Positions 8,770 to 17,415 of a stretch of 64,000 nt of DNA are shown one piece after another (positions within the stretch are counted from its first letter, which is position 1; the number at the start of each line of letters is the position of its first letter). Under the pieces are notes generated by a model. The model had not been told where the DNA came from and did not search any database. It worked only from the letters and a program-made list of their open reading frames with translations. The stretch is from Mangrovimonas xylaniphaga. GTDB taxonomy: Bacteria > Bacteroidota > Bacteroidia > Flavobacteriales > Flavobacteriaceae. A program made the position numbers and the translations under genes. The stretch covers positions 1,612,001 through 1,676,000 of the forward strand of contig NZ_LBIP01000013.1 in assembly GCF_001280435.1 (NCBI RefSeq). The letters run 5' to 3'.

Positions 8770-10560
8770 TTAGTATCCATAATCGTTTACTAACTGACCG
8801 TTGCTACCATCGATGAAAGTTTGCCAAATAGGCCAAAATTGTCTGGTATCAGGGTCTACACCTGGTTTATAAATGAATTCGATAAAATTATCTTCAATCG
8901 TGGTCCAATCTTTAGTGAAATATTCCGGACCTGGATTCTCCGTTTCATTTCTATTAAGTCCGTAGATGTCTAGGGTTTCTCCATCCTCTTCATATTTATA
9001 ATATAAAGTTGTTGGAACATCGGCATAGTCACCGGTACGGTTTAATAAGTTGGTCATTTTTGTTTTTGCCTCTTCCAATTGAGCGCCAAGAAGGTTCCAA
9101 CGAATTAAGGCTTGTTTACGCTCCATTTCACCAGTAAACTCATATTGATGCTCTTTAACAATGGCATTGAACATGGCTTCTTGGCTACCTAAACTATTAA
9201 CATAATTGTCTACTTTTTCTGGGTGAAGTTCAGAAGGGAATGCACGCATTCTGATTTCTTTTAAATACGGTGCAGCAGCGCCAGGGCCATTAAGTTCATT
9301 AGCAGCTTCGGCAGCAATGAATAACACTTCTGCAAATCGCATGTAAATTTTATTAAGACCATCATCGTTGGTCGACGTCACATATCTGTCCATCCATTCG
9401 TAACGGTACTTCCCAAAATACCAAGAATCCATACTTGTTAATTCTTGTTGTGAAAACGCATCATCATTAGGTGAGGCATACTCGTAAGGAACACAAGTTA
9501 CATCACGGCGCGTATCATCTTCATCATAATCATAAAATACGGTTGCCAATGGTCCGGCAGATCCTCCTCTAGCTTGACCTGTATGCTGATCTACACCTCT
9601 ATGGCGTACTCCAAAAGAAAAGACAACACGTCCTCTACCCGCACTAAAAGGAATTTCCCATAAGGACTCGCCTCCTGTGGCTAAGTTTTCTTGATTATAG
9701 CTTCTCCAAAAACCTTCGAAAGATGGATTTAATGATGCAGTACCACTTTGAATCACTTCTGTAGCTTCTTGAAGTGCCAGTGTGTACATGTTTTGTACAG
9801 ATAATTCTGGATCATTACTTCTTCTTACGCCATCAGGGTATTGTTGGTAACCACTAGCTACCATAGCCAAACGGGCTCTTAAAGATTTTACGAATGCTTT
9901 GTTAACACGTTCTACACTAGTAGTATTGGCAGTTTCACCTGGCCAAGCTACTAATGTGCTAGCTTCAGCTAAATCCACCAAAAGTTGCTTGTAAATGTCA
10001 TCGCGATTGGCTTTTGGTAAATAGATTGTTTCAGAATTAATAGGTTCAAAGCGGGCAGGGACATCTCCCCAAGCTTTCATGAGGTCGGCATAATAAACAG
10101 CTCGAAGTGTCAATGCTTCTCCTAATAATTGCCCCATATCACTGCCAGGAACAGGATTACCAAATTCTCTTAATCCATTAATGCAAATATTGGCGCGTTC
10201 AATTCCTCTATACATCATCACCCAAGCATTATTGCTGGTATTCATTTGCGTATTTGTTGAAGACGCATCATAAATCATCAAAGGGGCTTGTGAGCTTCCG
10301 CTTTGATTGGAACTATAATGGTACTCGCAGTCTGTATTAAATCCATAAAAAGGAATAAATCTACCTCTGTAGGAGTTGGTTTGTCCCATAGGTTCCAAAA
10401 TACCGTCTATGGCTCCTTTTGCCAAACCGTAGGTAGAAAAAATTATGGATTCTTCCAGAGTTGATTGAGCGGGTGCTTCTAGAAAGTCTTCATCAAATTC
10501 ATCGCAACCAAAAAATAAGCCAATGAGCAAAATTCCGGTTAAAATATATATCTGTTTCAT
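8770..10560 (-). CDS. susD: SusD/RagB family outer-membrane glycan-binding lipoprotein
   Basis: The ATG at 10560 gives a typical lipoprotein start (MKQIYILTGILLIGLFFGC); an in-frame ATG at 10572 would add MIIK and cannot be excluded. The roughly 596-residue protein has SusD hallmarks: an N-terminal helical TPR-like half (AWVMMYRGIERANICINGL, LGEALTLRAVYYADLMKAWG) and a C-terminal stretch with MRFAEVLFIAAEAANELNG. SusD caps the SusC barrel and delivers oligosaccharides. It follows susC closely and belongs with it; the ligand is inferred to be a pectin fragment from the surrounding enzymes. Confidence 0.93.
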   Translation of the reverse strand: MKQIYILTGILLIGLFFGCDEFDEDFLEAPAQSTLEESIIFSTYGLAKGAIDGILEPMGQTNSYRGRFIPFYGFNTDCEYHYSSNQSGSSQAPLMIYDASSTNTQMNTSNNAWVMMYRGIERANICINGLREFGNPVPGSDMGQLLGEALTLRAVYYADLMKAWGDVPARFEPINSETIYLPKANRDDIYKQLLVDLAEASTLVAWPGETANTTSVERVNKAFVKSLRARLAMVASGYQQYPDGVRRSNDPELSVQNMYTLALQEATEVIQSGTASLNPSFEGFWRSYNQENLATGGESLWEIPFSAGRGRVVFSFGVRHRGVDQHTGQARGGSAGPLATVFYDYDEDDTRRDVTCVPYEYASPNDDAFSQQELTSMDSWYFGKYRYEWMDRYVTSTNDDGLNKIYMRFAEVLFIAAEAANELNGPGAAAPYLKEIRMRAFPSELHPEKVDNYVNSLGSQEAMFNAIVKEHQYEFTGEMERKQALIRWNLLGAQLEEAKTKMTNLLNRTGDYADVPTTLYYKYEEDGETLDIYGLNRNETENPGPEYFTKDWTTIEDNFIEFIYKPGVDPDTRQFWPIWQTFIDGSNGQLVNDYGY

Positions 10561-10578
10561 CTTAATAATCATTTTGAA

Positions 10579-13500
10579 TTAAAAGTTTAGGTTAAAACCA
10601 AATACTAATTGTCTGCTTCTTGGATATGGAGAATAATCCACTCCAGGTGTAAGAGGTGTTCTTCTTCTAGTTGATACCTCTGGATCAAGTCCTGAATAAT
10701 TGGTAATTATAAATACGTTATTAGCAGTAGCATAAAATCTTAATTTAGTTATTCCAGTCGCTTCTAATAAATTGTTAGGAATGGTATAGCCTAAAGTTAA
10801 GGTGTTTAATCTTAAAAACGAAGCGTCTTCAATTGCCCAATCCGTAAACATATATCTTGGCATATATGGGGACCACATTGTGGTGTTAGCGTTTAGCGCG
10901 GCTAATGCTTCAGGGTCGGTAACTAATTGTCCCGATTCAGGATCTAGATTGGTCCATCTAACACCGTCAGCCATTTGAGAACTTAGGTTTCTATACTGTC
11001 CATTTTCATTGGCGGTTGTAAACTCAATTTTGTTGGCATTATAAGCTTCGTTCCCAATGCTGTAGTTGAATGCTGCTGTCAAATCGAAGCCATAGGCGTA
11101 AGCGTTAAGTACAAAACCTCCGGTTACGTCAGGATTGACATCCCCTATAATCCCAATATCATCTTGGTCCACGATGCCGTCACCATTTATATCTTTTAAT
11201 TTCATAGATCCTGGTTGTACCGCACCTCCCAAAGCTTCTTCACTATCTACAACTCCAGGTAGCAAGGTGTATTCGCCTGTGGTTTCGTCATAGCTAAAAT
11301 CCGAAACTTCATATCTTCCATCATTTTGGTAACCAATCATAGTCCCGATAGGCTGCCCTTTATAAACGGCATAATCATTCCCTATTTGCGATGAGGCCCA
11401 GTTTGTGTTGATTCCGAAATTATCTAATACTCCTAATGAATTGATTTTATTTTTATTCATGGCCATGTTAAAGGAAAGGTTCAATCCATACTTTTCTTTT
11501 TGAATGGCAGCAACATTTACGGAAGCTTCTAAACCTGAGTTTTGAATCTCTCCCATATTTCTATATTGAGCATCATAACCGCTACCTGGCACTGGAAACA
11601 ACATTAATACATCTTCGGTAATGTTTTTGTAGAGTTCAAAAGATCCGCTCAAAGCCCCTTTAAAGAATCCAAAATCAAACCCAAAGTTTTGAGATACGGT
11701 GGTTTCCCATTTTAAATCTGGATTAGGCATAACGTTAGATGCTGCCCAATAACTAGTGATATCATTTAAATACGATGTATTTGAAGACAAGAAGATTCGA
11801 GAAGTTTGTGCAGTAGGAATGTTGTTGTTCCCTACTTGACCATAACTTAATCTTAATTTTAATAAATCTACCCAGGAAGAATCGCTTAAAAAGGCTTCTT
11901 CAGAAATTTTCCATCCCAAGGCTGCCGAAGGGAAGTATCCCCAATGGTTTTTTCCTAAGAACTTACTAGAACCATCTATACGATACGTAGCTGTTAATAA
12001 ATAGCGATCTTTAAAATCGTAATTCATACGCCCAAAGAAAGAAAGTAGTCTGTCTTCAGGGTCATAAAAATTATCTACAGAAAAAGGGTCTCCTTGTGTT
12101 GTTAAATTAAGAGCGGTTTGAAAATCAAAATCCTTTGGAAAACCGTGAATTTCACTTTCTACCATGTGGTCTTTGTTCACAATCATTTCTTCTCCCAACA
12201 TTACTTTTAGGTGGTGATTTTCATTATCTCCAAGAACTGCCTTAAAGTCATAGTTAAGGGTGTTGGCATTTCTAAAGCTTTCTCTTTTGCGGTCGCGCAT
12301 TCTTAAGGCTGGCATTTCTTGATTTTCAACTTCAGGCCTGTTTCTGGCGTAGTAGGTCGATCTTCCGTAGAAACGATAGTCTAAGTCGTATCTTTTGTTA
12401 AAACCTACTTCTGTTCTGTAAGTAAGGTCATTCAGGATATCCCAGCTAAAGCTTCCTATCAAATTAATGTTTTCATTTAGTTTTCTTTGTTGGTTATCAT
12501 CTACAGCAACAAACGGATTCACCAAATAGGAAGACAAGGCTTCATCTGTATTGGTGGTTGTTAAGCCCGGTAATGGAATTGGAGAATAACCAACACTATG
12601 TCTTAGACGCGCATCTGCTGAAGAGACTTCGTTTTGCTCATTGGCACCACCACCATTTACCTCAGTGTCTGCATAACGTACAGTAAACGATAGATCTACT
12701 TTCTCGTTTGGTTTGCTTTTTAAAGCTAAGGATACGTTATTTCTTTTAAAATCTGAACCAACCATAATGGCTTTTTCATCAAATAAGGCGTAATTGAAGT
12801 TATAGTTGATTTTGTCGCTTCCTCCTCTAATGGCTAAATCACGGCTTTGAACTTCTCCTTTTCGGCCATAAATTTGTCTTTGCCAATCATTGCCTTCCAT
12901 GCCAATATATTGATCATAATCTTCATACGACCCAAAATATTCTTCATAAGATTCTGGCTGTTCATCTAATAGGGCATACTCGTATTGCCATTTGACATAA
13001 TCTTCAGGGCTTAATACGTCAATAGTATTGGCAATTTCCTTAAAGCCGTAAAACATATTGTAACTCACGGAAATTTTACCAGGTTTTCCGCTTTTTGTTG
13101 TGATGATTACAACCCCATTGGCACCTCTAGAACCGTATATTGCGGTTGAAGATGCGTCCTTTAATACAGTGATACTTTCAATGTTTGAAGGAGAAATGTC
13201 AGCCAAGCTTGGTGCAGGGAAGCCATCTACGATAAGTAGTGGGGCACTATCTCCAGTAATGGATCCGGCACCACGAACTCTAATGCTTATTTCGGAATCA
13301 GGTGAACCTTCTGAAGATACGACCTGTACCCCAGCGAGTCTACCGGTAAGGGTTTCTGCAACACTTGCTATTGGTTGGGCAGCTAAGTCATCCCCGTCAA
13401 TGGCTACTACGGAACCAGTTAGGTCTGATTTTTTTGAAGTACCGTAACCAATAATTACTACTTCATCCAGTGATTCCAGACTAGGCTCAAGAGTAACATT

Positions 13501-13845
13501 GATTGTTGTCTGTCCTGCAACTGCTATTTCTTGAGTGGCAAATCCAGTGTAAGAGAATACTAGGGTCGCATTGGCATTTTCAATTGTTAGGGAGTAATTC
13601 CCATCAAAATCGGTTGTTGTTCCATTGGTGGAGCCTTTAACCAAAATGGTGGCGCCTACCATGGGGCCTCCCAGTTCGCCATCAGTCACCGTTCCCTTAA
13701 CGGTAATACTTTGTGCGTGTAAAGTTGCCGCACTAAAAAGGAATGTGAACAATAGTATTATCGAATGAAACTTTAATGGATAAAGTCCCTTTGTTTTTCT
13801 CCTTAGAGAGTGTAAAAACAAAGCATCAATTAAATTGTTGTGCAT
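10579..13845 (-). CDS. susC: SusC/RagA family TonB-dependent outer-membrane transporter
   Basis: A 1088-residue protein with an N-terminal signal ending in AATLHAQ, a carboxypeptidase-D-like regulatory domain (about residues 48-125), the SusC junction motif SLDEVVIIGYGTSKK near residue 128, a plug domain (IRVRGAGSITGDSAPLLIVDG) and a long beta-barrel ending in an aromatic-rich C-terminus (RQLVFGFNLNF). It imports oligosaccharides in a TonB-dependent way. It is the first gene of the susC-susD-lipoprotein operon. A promoter with a palindromic LacI-type operator lies 34-76 bp upstream of the start. Confidence 0.95.
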   Translation of the reverse strand: MHNNLIDALFLHSLRRKTKGLYPLKFHSIILLFTFLFSAATLHAQSITVKGTVTDGELGGPMVGATILVKGSTNGTTTDFDGNYSLTIENANATLVFSYTGFATQEIAVAGQTTINVTLEPSLESLDEVVIIGYGTSKKSDLTGSVVAIDGDDLAAQPIASVAETLTGRLAGVQVVSSEGSPDSEISIRVRGAGSITGDSAPLLIVDGFPAPSLADISPSNIESITVLKDASSTAIYGSRGANGVVIITTKSGKPGKISVSYNMFYGFKEIANTIDVLSPEDYVKWQYEYALLDEQPESYEEYFGSYEDYDQYIGMEGNDWQRQIYGRKGEVQSRDLAIRGGSDKINYNFNYALFDEKAIMVGSDFKRNNVSLALKSKPNEKVDLSFTVRYADTEVNGGGANEQNEVSSADARLRHSVGYSPIPLPGLTTTNTDEALSSYLVNPFVAVDDNQQRKLNENINLIGSFSWDILNDLTYRTEVGFNKRYDLDYRFYGRSTYYARNRPEVENQEMPALRMRDRKRESFRNANTLNYDFKAVLGDNENHHLKVMLGEEMIVNKDHMVESEIHGFPKDFDFQTALNLTTQGDPFSVDNFYDPEDRLLSFFGRMNYDFKDRYLLTATYRIDGSSKFLGKNHWGYFPSAALGWKISEEAFLSDSSWVDLLKLRLSYGQVGNNNIPTAQTSRIFLSSNTSYLNDITSYWAASNVMPNPDLKWETTVSQNFGFDFGFFKGALSGSFELYKNITEDVLMLFPVPGSGYDAQYRNMGEIQNSGLEASVNVAAIQKEKYGLNLSFNMAMNKNKINSLGVLDNFGINTNWASSQIGNDYAVYKGQPIGTMIGYQNDGRYEVSDFSYDETTGEYTLLPGVVDSEEALGGAVQPGSMKLKDINGDGIVDQDDIGIIGDVNPDVTGGFVLNAYAYGFDLTAAFNYSIGNEAYNANKIEFTTANENGQYRNLSSQMADGVRWTNLDPESGQLVTDPEALAALNANTTMWSPYMPRYMFTDWAIEDASFLRLNTLTLGYTIPNNLLEATGITKLRFYATANNVFIITNYSGLDPEVSTRRRTPLTPGVDYSPYPRSRQLVFGFNLNF

Positions 13846-13878
13846 AAAATGAGTTAGTTTAGAATATTAGTATGATAT

Positions 13879-13890
13879 GTAATCGATTAC
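13879..13890. promoter_or_regulatory. Palindromic operator at the susC start site
   Basis: GTAATCGATTAC is a perfect 12-bp palindrome with a central CG, the symmetry expected of a LacI-family operator. It begins 1 bp downstream of the susC -7 box and so should cover the transcription start. A near-identical site sits at the same distance from the GH28 promoter. Repression by the LacI-type protein encoded at 14375-15400 is inferred. Confidence 0.75.
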
Positions 13891-13891
13891 C

Positions 13892-13921
13892 CAAAGTTAT
13901 CATATATTTTGAAAAATACAA
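13892..13921 (-). promoter_or_regulatory. susC promoter (Bacteroidota type)
   Basis: On the minus strand the -7 box TAACTTTG (13892-13899) matches TAnnTTTG exactly, and a TTG (13919-13921) lies 19 bp upstream as the -33 element. The start of transcription would fall near 13886, inside the palindromic operator, leaving a leader of about 40 nt. Confidence 0.7.
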
Positions 13922-14374
13922 TTTTTTGTTAATTTTTTTTAAAAATTATGAATTGAAAGGCCTTGAAATATCGATGTGATAATCTGCAGCTAGGGTGGCT
14001 TTTATAAAGTTTTTTTAAACGAAATATGATTTCATACTAATTTTAACGGTATAGGTGTTATTTTATAAACTTGGTTTACAATTTCATGTTGATTGTATAA
14101 GAATGGAGTCTAAATTTTTGGATTATAGAGAGTAATCGATTGTGAATATGTTAAAGCGTATTGCCTGTAATTGATGAAGGAGTGTTGATGCAAATTGTTG
14201 GGAGTGGAAGAATGTGTTTATTATATGGTGTATTTTGCTATCATCTTTGAAAATAAAAGACAAATTCTATATCAGGTTTTGGATTTAATTTTGCATTTGT
14301 ATCCAATGGGAATAGTTAACTGAAAAGATACAGTTATATAAATGTTTTTATATTAATTAGGAGCGGTGGCTGGT
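13922..14374. other. AT-rich spacer between susC promoter and lacI end, with one extra operator-like site
   Basis: No coding frame is credible here. The stretch is very AT-rich. At 14132-14143 it contains GTAATCGATTGT, matching 10 of 12 positions of the susC operator palindrome, 253 bp from that site centre to centre and without a recognisable promoter next to it. It may be an auxiliary operator that allows DNA looping (inference). Confidence 0.5.
14132..14143. promoter_or_regulatory. Orphan LacI-type operator-like site
   Basis: GTAATCGATTGT keeps the TAATCGATT core shared by the sites at susC and GH28, but I see no TAnnTTTG box beside it on either strand. It could be an auxiliary site or a relic. 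Confidence 0.5.
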
Positions 14375-15400
14375 CTAGCCTTTTTTTAGTGAAGATTTTC
14401 TAATCATCAATTCAGGGCTTAATACCACTTTCTTTTCAACCTTTACATTATTGGTATTGTTCACCTGTTCCAAAAATACCTGTGCGGTTATTTTTCCCAT
14501 TTCCAAAGGCGATTGGTCTACTGAGGTAATAGGAAGCTCCATAAACTTTGTAAAAGGTTCATTACTAAACCCTACTACGGCACAATCTTCTGGGATTTTT
14601 ACGCCTTGTGATGTCATTTCTTGAATCGCTCCCAGGATAACAGGATCACTCGATGAAAAAATGCCATCCGGTTTAGGGTTGAGTTTCATTAACTTTTTGG
14701 CAGCCTTTTTGCCTTCTTCGACTTTACTTCTAACCAATTCCACATAGTCTTCGTTATATTCAAAGCCATTATCAATCAAAGCTTGTTTGTATCCTGAAAA
14801 ACGCTCGTCGTAAATTTCAATGCTGCGATCCCCTCCTATATGGGCAATGTTTTGGCATCCTTGGTCTATAAGATGTTTGGTAGCATTGTATGCTGCTTCA
14901 TAGTCATTGATGGTTACTGAGCTTACTCCCGGAATGTTCTTTTTACGGTCAAAGAAAATTAATGGAACATTCTTTTGGATGATTTTATGGATGATATGAT
15001 TTTCATCTAAAGCAACGTTGGAGGCAGAAATCATTATGCCGTCAACCTGCGCGTTCAATAGAGCTTCTAGATTTTTGGCTTCCAAATCCTGATCGTTATG
15101 GGTTTGGCAAATAATGACATGGTAACCATGCGGGTGCAATTCTTCCTCAATGCCACGAATAACGGTTGAGAAAAAATTACGGTCAATTCTAGGGACAATT
15201 ACACCTACGTTATTGCTCTTGCCGCTCTTAAGGGCTACGGCCAATTTATTTGGCTCGTAGTTCATTTTTTGCGCCGTTTTTAGTACCAGCTCCCTTGTGG
15301 CTTTGCTAATCTTTGGGTTATTGTTAAGGGCTCTGGATACCGTGGCAGCTGTAATGTCCAGCTTTTTGGCAATGTCGTAGATAGTTGTTTTCTTGTTCAT
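14375..15400 (-). CDS. LacI family transcriptional regulator
   Basis: The start at 15400 (MNKKTTIYDIAKKLDI) is chosen over the upstream in-frame codon at 15430 because LacI proteins begin just before the helix-turn-helix. Residues 4-24 hold the DNA-binding motif (TIYDIAKKLDITAATVSRAL), followed by the hinge region and a periplasmic-binding-protein-like effector domain from about residue 60 (NNVGVIVPRIDRNFFSTVI). The 341-residue length is normal. It lies between susC and the GH28 gene and is transcribed away from the latter. Four TAATCGATT-like sites around it make it the probable local regulator; the effector is likely a pectin breakdown product (inference). Confidence 0.92.
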   Translation of the reverse strand: MNKKTTIYDIAKKLDITAATVSRALNNNPKISKATRELVLKTAQKMNYEPNKLAVALKSGKSNNVGVIVPRIDRNFFSTVIRGIEEELHPHGYHVIICQTHNDQDLEAKNLEALLNAQVDGIMISASNVALDENHIIHKIIQKNVPLIFFDRKKNIPGVSSVTINDYEAAYNATKHLIDQGCQNIAHIGGDRSIEIYDERFSGYKQALIDNGFEYNEDYVELVRSKVEEGKKAAKKLMKLNPKPDGIFSSSDPVILGAIQEMTSQGVKIPEDCAVVGFSNEPFTKFMELPITSVDQSPLEMGKITAQVFLEQVNNTNNVKVEKKVVLSPELMIRKSSLKKG

Positions 15401-15427
15401 TAAAAGTAACGTTACATAATGATTGTG

Positions 15428-15435
15428 CAAACATA
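15428..15435 (-). promoter_or_regulatory. Probable -7 box of the lacI promoter
   Basis: The minus strand reads TATGTTTG, an exact TAnnTTTG match, 28 bp before the lacI start codon. No clear TTG lies 19 bp upstream, so the call is tentative. Confidence 0.45.
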
Positions 15436-15467
15436 AGCAAAAGCATTGGACTTGTGTTCATTGCAAT

Positions 15468-15479
15468 GTTATCGATTAC
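15468..15479. promoter_or_regulatory. LacI-type operator-like site upstream of lacI
   Basis: GTTATCGATTAC differs at one position from the perfect palindrome at susC. It lies about 33 bp upstream of the proposed lacI -7 box, so it could mediate autoregulation or cooperate with the GH28 site 173 bp away. Confidence 0.6.
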
Positions 15480-15608
15480 CTAGATGTTTTGAAATTAGTT
15501 ATTTTTGCGTGAATTTTTACAATTTATAAAAAAAACAGCTTAAAAATAGATAATTAAAAAAAATCGAATCTGTTATTTGCTACTAATATAATATTTTTTG
15601 AAAAAAAT

Positions 15609-15639
15609 TTGGTTGCTCATGACATTTTAATTAGGTTTG
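15609..15639 (+). promoter_or_regulatory. Promoter of the GH28 polygalacturonase gene
   Basis: A TTG at 15609-15611 and an exact -7 box TAGGTTTG (15632-15639) are separated by 20 bp. The predicted start site falls in the operator-like GTAATCGATTGC immediately downstream. Confidence 0.65.
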
Positions 15640-15640
15640 G

Positions 15641-15652
15641 GTAATCGATTGC
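15641..15652. promoter_or_regulatory. LacI-type operator at the GH28 start site
   Basis: GTAATCGATTGC matches 11 of 12 positions of the susC operator and begins 1 bp after the -7 box, exactly as at susC. The shared architecture on opposite strands suggests co-repression by one regulator. Confidence 0.72.
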
Positions 15653-15681
15653 ATTTTAGGAAGAAATTAAAGAAAGTTGAA

Positions 15682-17142
15682 ATGAACCATATGTTAAAAG
15701 CACATCTATCTAAACTTAGTTTTATTAATCTCGTAATGTTTGTGTTTGTGGCGATAGTGTGCTTTTTTTCATGTGTTGAAAAAAAGCAGCAAACTACAGA
15801 AATGAGCCAGCAGGATGGGCCTTGGAAAGCGATGCAAAAAATTGTTGAACAGGTTAAAGTTCCCAATTTTCCGGATGTTACTTTCAGTGTTTTGGATTAT
15901 GGAGCAGTTGCCGATGGAACAACAGAAAATACGGAGGCCTTCAGAAAAGCTATTCAGGAATGTTCTCAAAAAGGAGGAGGGAAAGTTGTAGTGCCTTCTG
16001 GGAAATATTTGTCAGGCCCAATTCATTTGGAAGATAACGTCAATTTGCATTTGGAGTCTGGTGCCGAAATTTTGTTCAGTACCAATCCTGAAGACTATCC
16101 TTTGGTGCACACGTCTTACGAAGGTATTGAGTTGATGAACTATTCACCTTTAATATATGCTTACCAAAAAAAGAATATTGCCATTACTGGAGAAGGAACT
16201 TTAAATGGGCAGGCTTCCAACGACAATTGGTGGCCATGGTGTAAAAAGGAGGATTATGGTTGGAAAGAAGGGATGGCTTCCCAGCGTGATAGTTTGAATT
16301 TACCTAGGTTGATGGAAATGGGAGAAACGGGAGTTCCTGTTGCCGAACGTGTTTTTGGTGAAGGACACTATTTGCGACCAACGTTTTTAGAGCCTTTTGA
16401 GTGTAGCAATGTGCTTATTCAAGGGGTGAAAATTGTCAATGCGCCTTTTTGGGTGATTCACCCGATAAAGTCCAATGATGTAATTGTAGATGGTGTAACG
16501 GTGGAAAGTCATGGACCTAACAATGATGGTTGTGATCCTGAATATTCCAAAAATGTGATCATTAAAAACTGTGTATTCAATACTGGTGATGATTGTATCG
16601 CGATTAAGGCAGGAAGAGATGCCGAAGGCAGGCGCGTTGGCATCAAAAGTGAAAACATCGTGGTGCAGAATTGTAAAATGATTGATGGACATGGTGGTGT
16701 AGTGATTGGAAGTGAAATGTCTGCAGGAGTGTCTAATGTGTATGTAGAAGATTGTAGTATGGACAGTCCTCATTTGGATCGTGCCATTCGTATTAAAACC
16801 AATTCCAGAAGAGGTGGTGTTGTAGATGGAGTGTATGTGAGAAATGTAGAAGTTGGCCAAGTGAAGGAAGCCGTGCTTAGAGTGAATCTTTTCTATGCAA
16901 CTTATTCTAACCAAACAGGAGAATTTATTCCAACGGTTAAAAATATTTCTTTGGAAAATATAAAGGTTAAGAATGGTGGTAAATTTGGAATCTTGGCTAA
17001 AGGATATCCAGATTCACCAGTACAAAATATCACATTTAAAGATGTTGTTATCGAACAAGTAGATTCGGTTTATTCATTGGAAAATGTGGAAAACATGAAG
17101 TTTGTCAATACCCATATCAATGGGGAACTTATCACAAACTAA
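15682..17142 (+). CDS. GH28 polygalacturonase, lipoprotein
   Basis: The start at 15682 follows the promoter and operator; the in-frame TTG at 15637 lies inside the promoter and is rejected. The product (486 residues) has a lipoprotein-like signal (FVAIVCFFSC) and a parallel beta-helix. GH28 catalytic motifs are complete: NND near 280-282, GDD at 302-304, GHG at 336-338 and RIK at 370-372. It hydrolyses alpha-1,4-galacturonosyl bonds in homogalacturonan or rhamnogalacturonan, probably from chain ends in the periplasm. It appears to have its own promoter and lies between lacI and the esterase-to-esterase operon. Confidence 0.92.
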   Translation: MNHMLKAHLSKLSFINLVMFVFVAIVCFFSCVEKKQQTTEMSQQDGPWKAMQKIVEQVKVPNFPDVTFSVLDYGAVADGTTENTEAFRKAIQECSQKGGGKVVVPSGKYLSGPIHLEDNVNLHLESGAEILFSTNPEDYPLVHTSYEGIELMNYSPLIYAYQKKNIAITGEGTLNGQASNDNWWPWCKKEDYGWKEGMASQRDSLNLPRLMEMGETGVPVAERVFGEGHYLRPTFLEPFECSNVLIQGVKIVNAPFWVIHPIKSNDVIVDGVTVESHGPNNDGCDPEYSKNVIIKNCVFNTGDDCIAIKAGRDAEGRRVGIKSENIVVQNCKMIDGHGGVVIGSEMSAGVSNVYVEDCSMDSPHLDRAIRIKTNSRRGGVVDGVYVRNVEVGQVKEAVLRVNLFYATYSNQTGEFIPTVKNISLENIKVKNGGKFGILAKGYPDSPVQNITFKDVVIEQVDSVYSLENVENMKFVNTHINGELITN

Positions 17143-17359
17143 GCAACAGACGTGGTGAAAGTTTGTAGATGGGTGTGTAACTAAAGTATGGTAGGAGTAT
17201 GTATGGGATATTTTGATCGTTTAGAGATAAAAGATTTCAATAGTCGGGTAGTGCCGATTTTCCATAACATCCAACCTGTTCATAATATTGTAATTGCATA
17301 TTTGTTAGAGGTTAAATTGAAATGCAATTAGAAGTGTTTGCATATTTGAATTAGTTGGG
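17143..17359. other. Spacer between GH28 and the esterase operon, with possible promoter
   Basis: No gene is seen. Two copies of GCATATTTG (17297-17305 and 17339-17347) resemble the -7 box (CATATTTG, one mismatch to TAnnTTTG). A promoter near 17347 would place the following hairpin within the 5' leader. Confidence 0.35.
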
Positions 17360-17397
17360 TAGGAGCTTGATAATTTTATATCAAGCTCCTATTTTTT
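17360..17397 (+). terminator. Terminator-like hairpin just before the esterase operon (possible attenuator)
   Basis: A perfect 13-bp stem TAGGAGCTTGATA / TATCAAGCTCCTA with a 6-nt loop is followed by six T, and the start codon of the next gene lies only 18 bp downstream. It has every feature of an intrinsic terminator, but there is no room for a new promoter after it. Either it ends the GH28 transcript and most operon transcripts come through it, or it is a leader attenuator. Confidence 0.75.
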
Positions 17398-17415
17398 GAA
17401 AGCTGTAACTTGAAA

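Noticed and set aside
15637-15681. TTG start for GH28 at 15637
   Set aside because: It lies in the -7 box and operator; the ATG at 15682 is downstream of the predicted transcript start.
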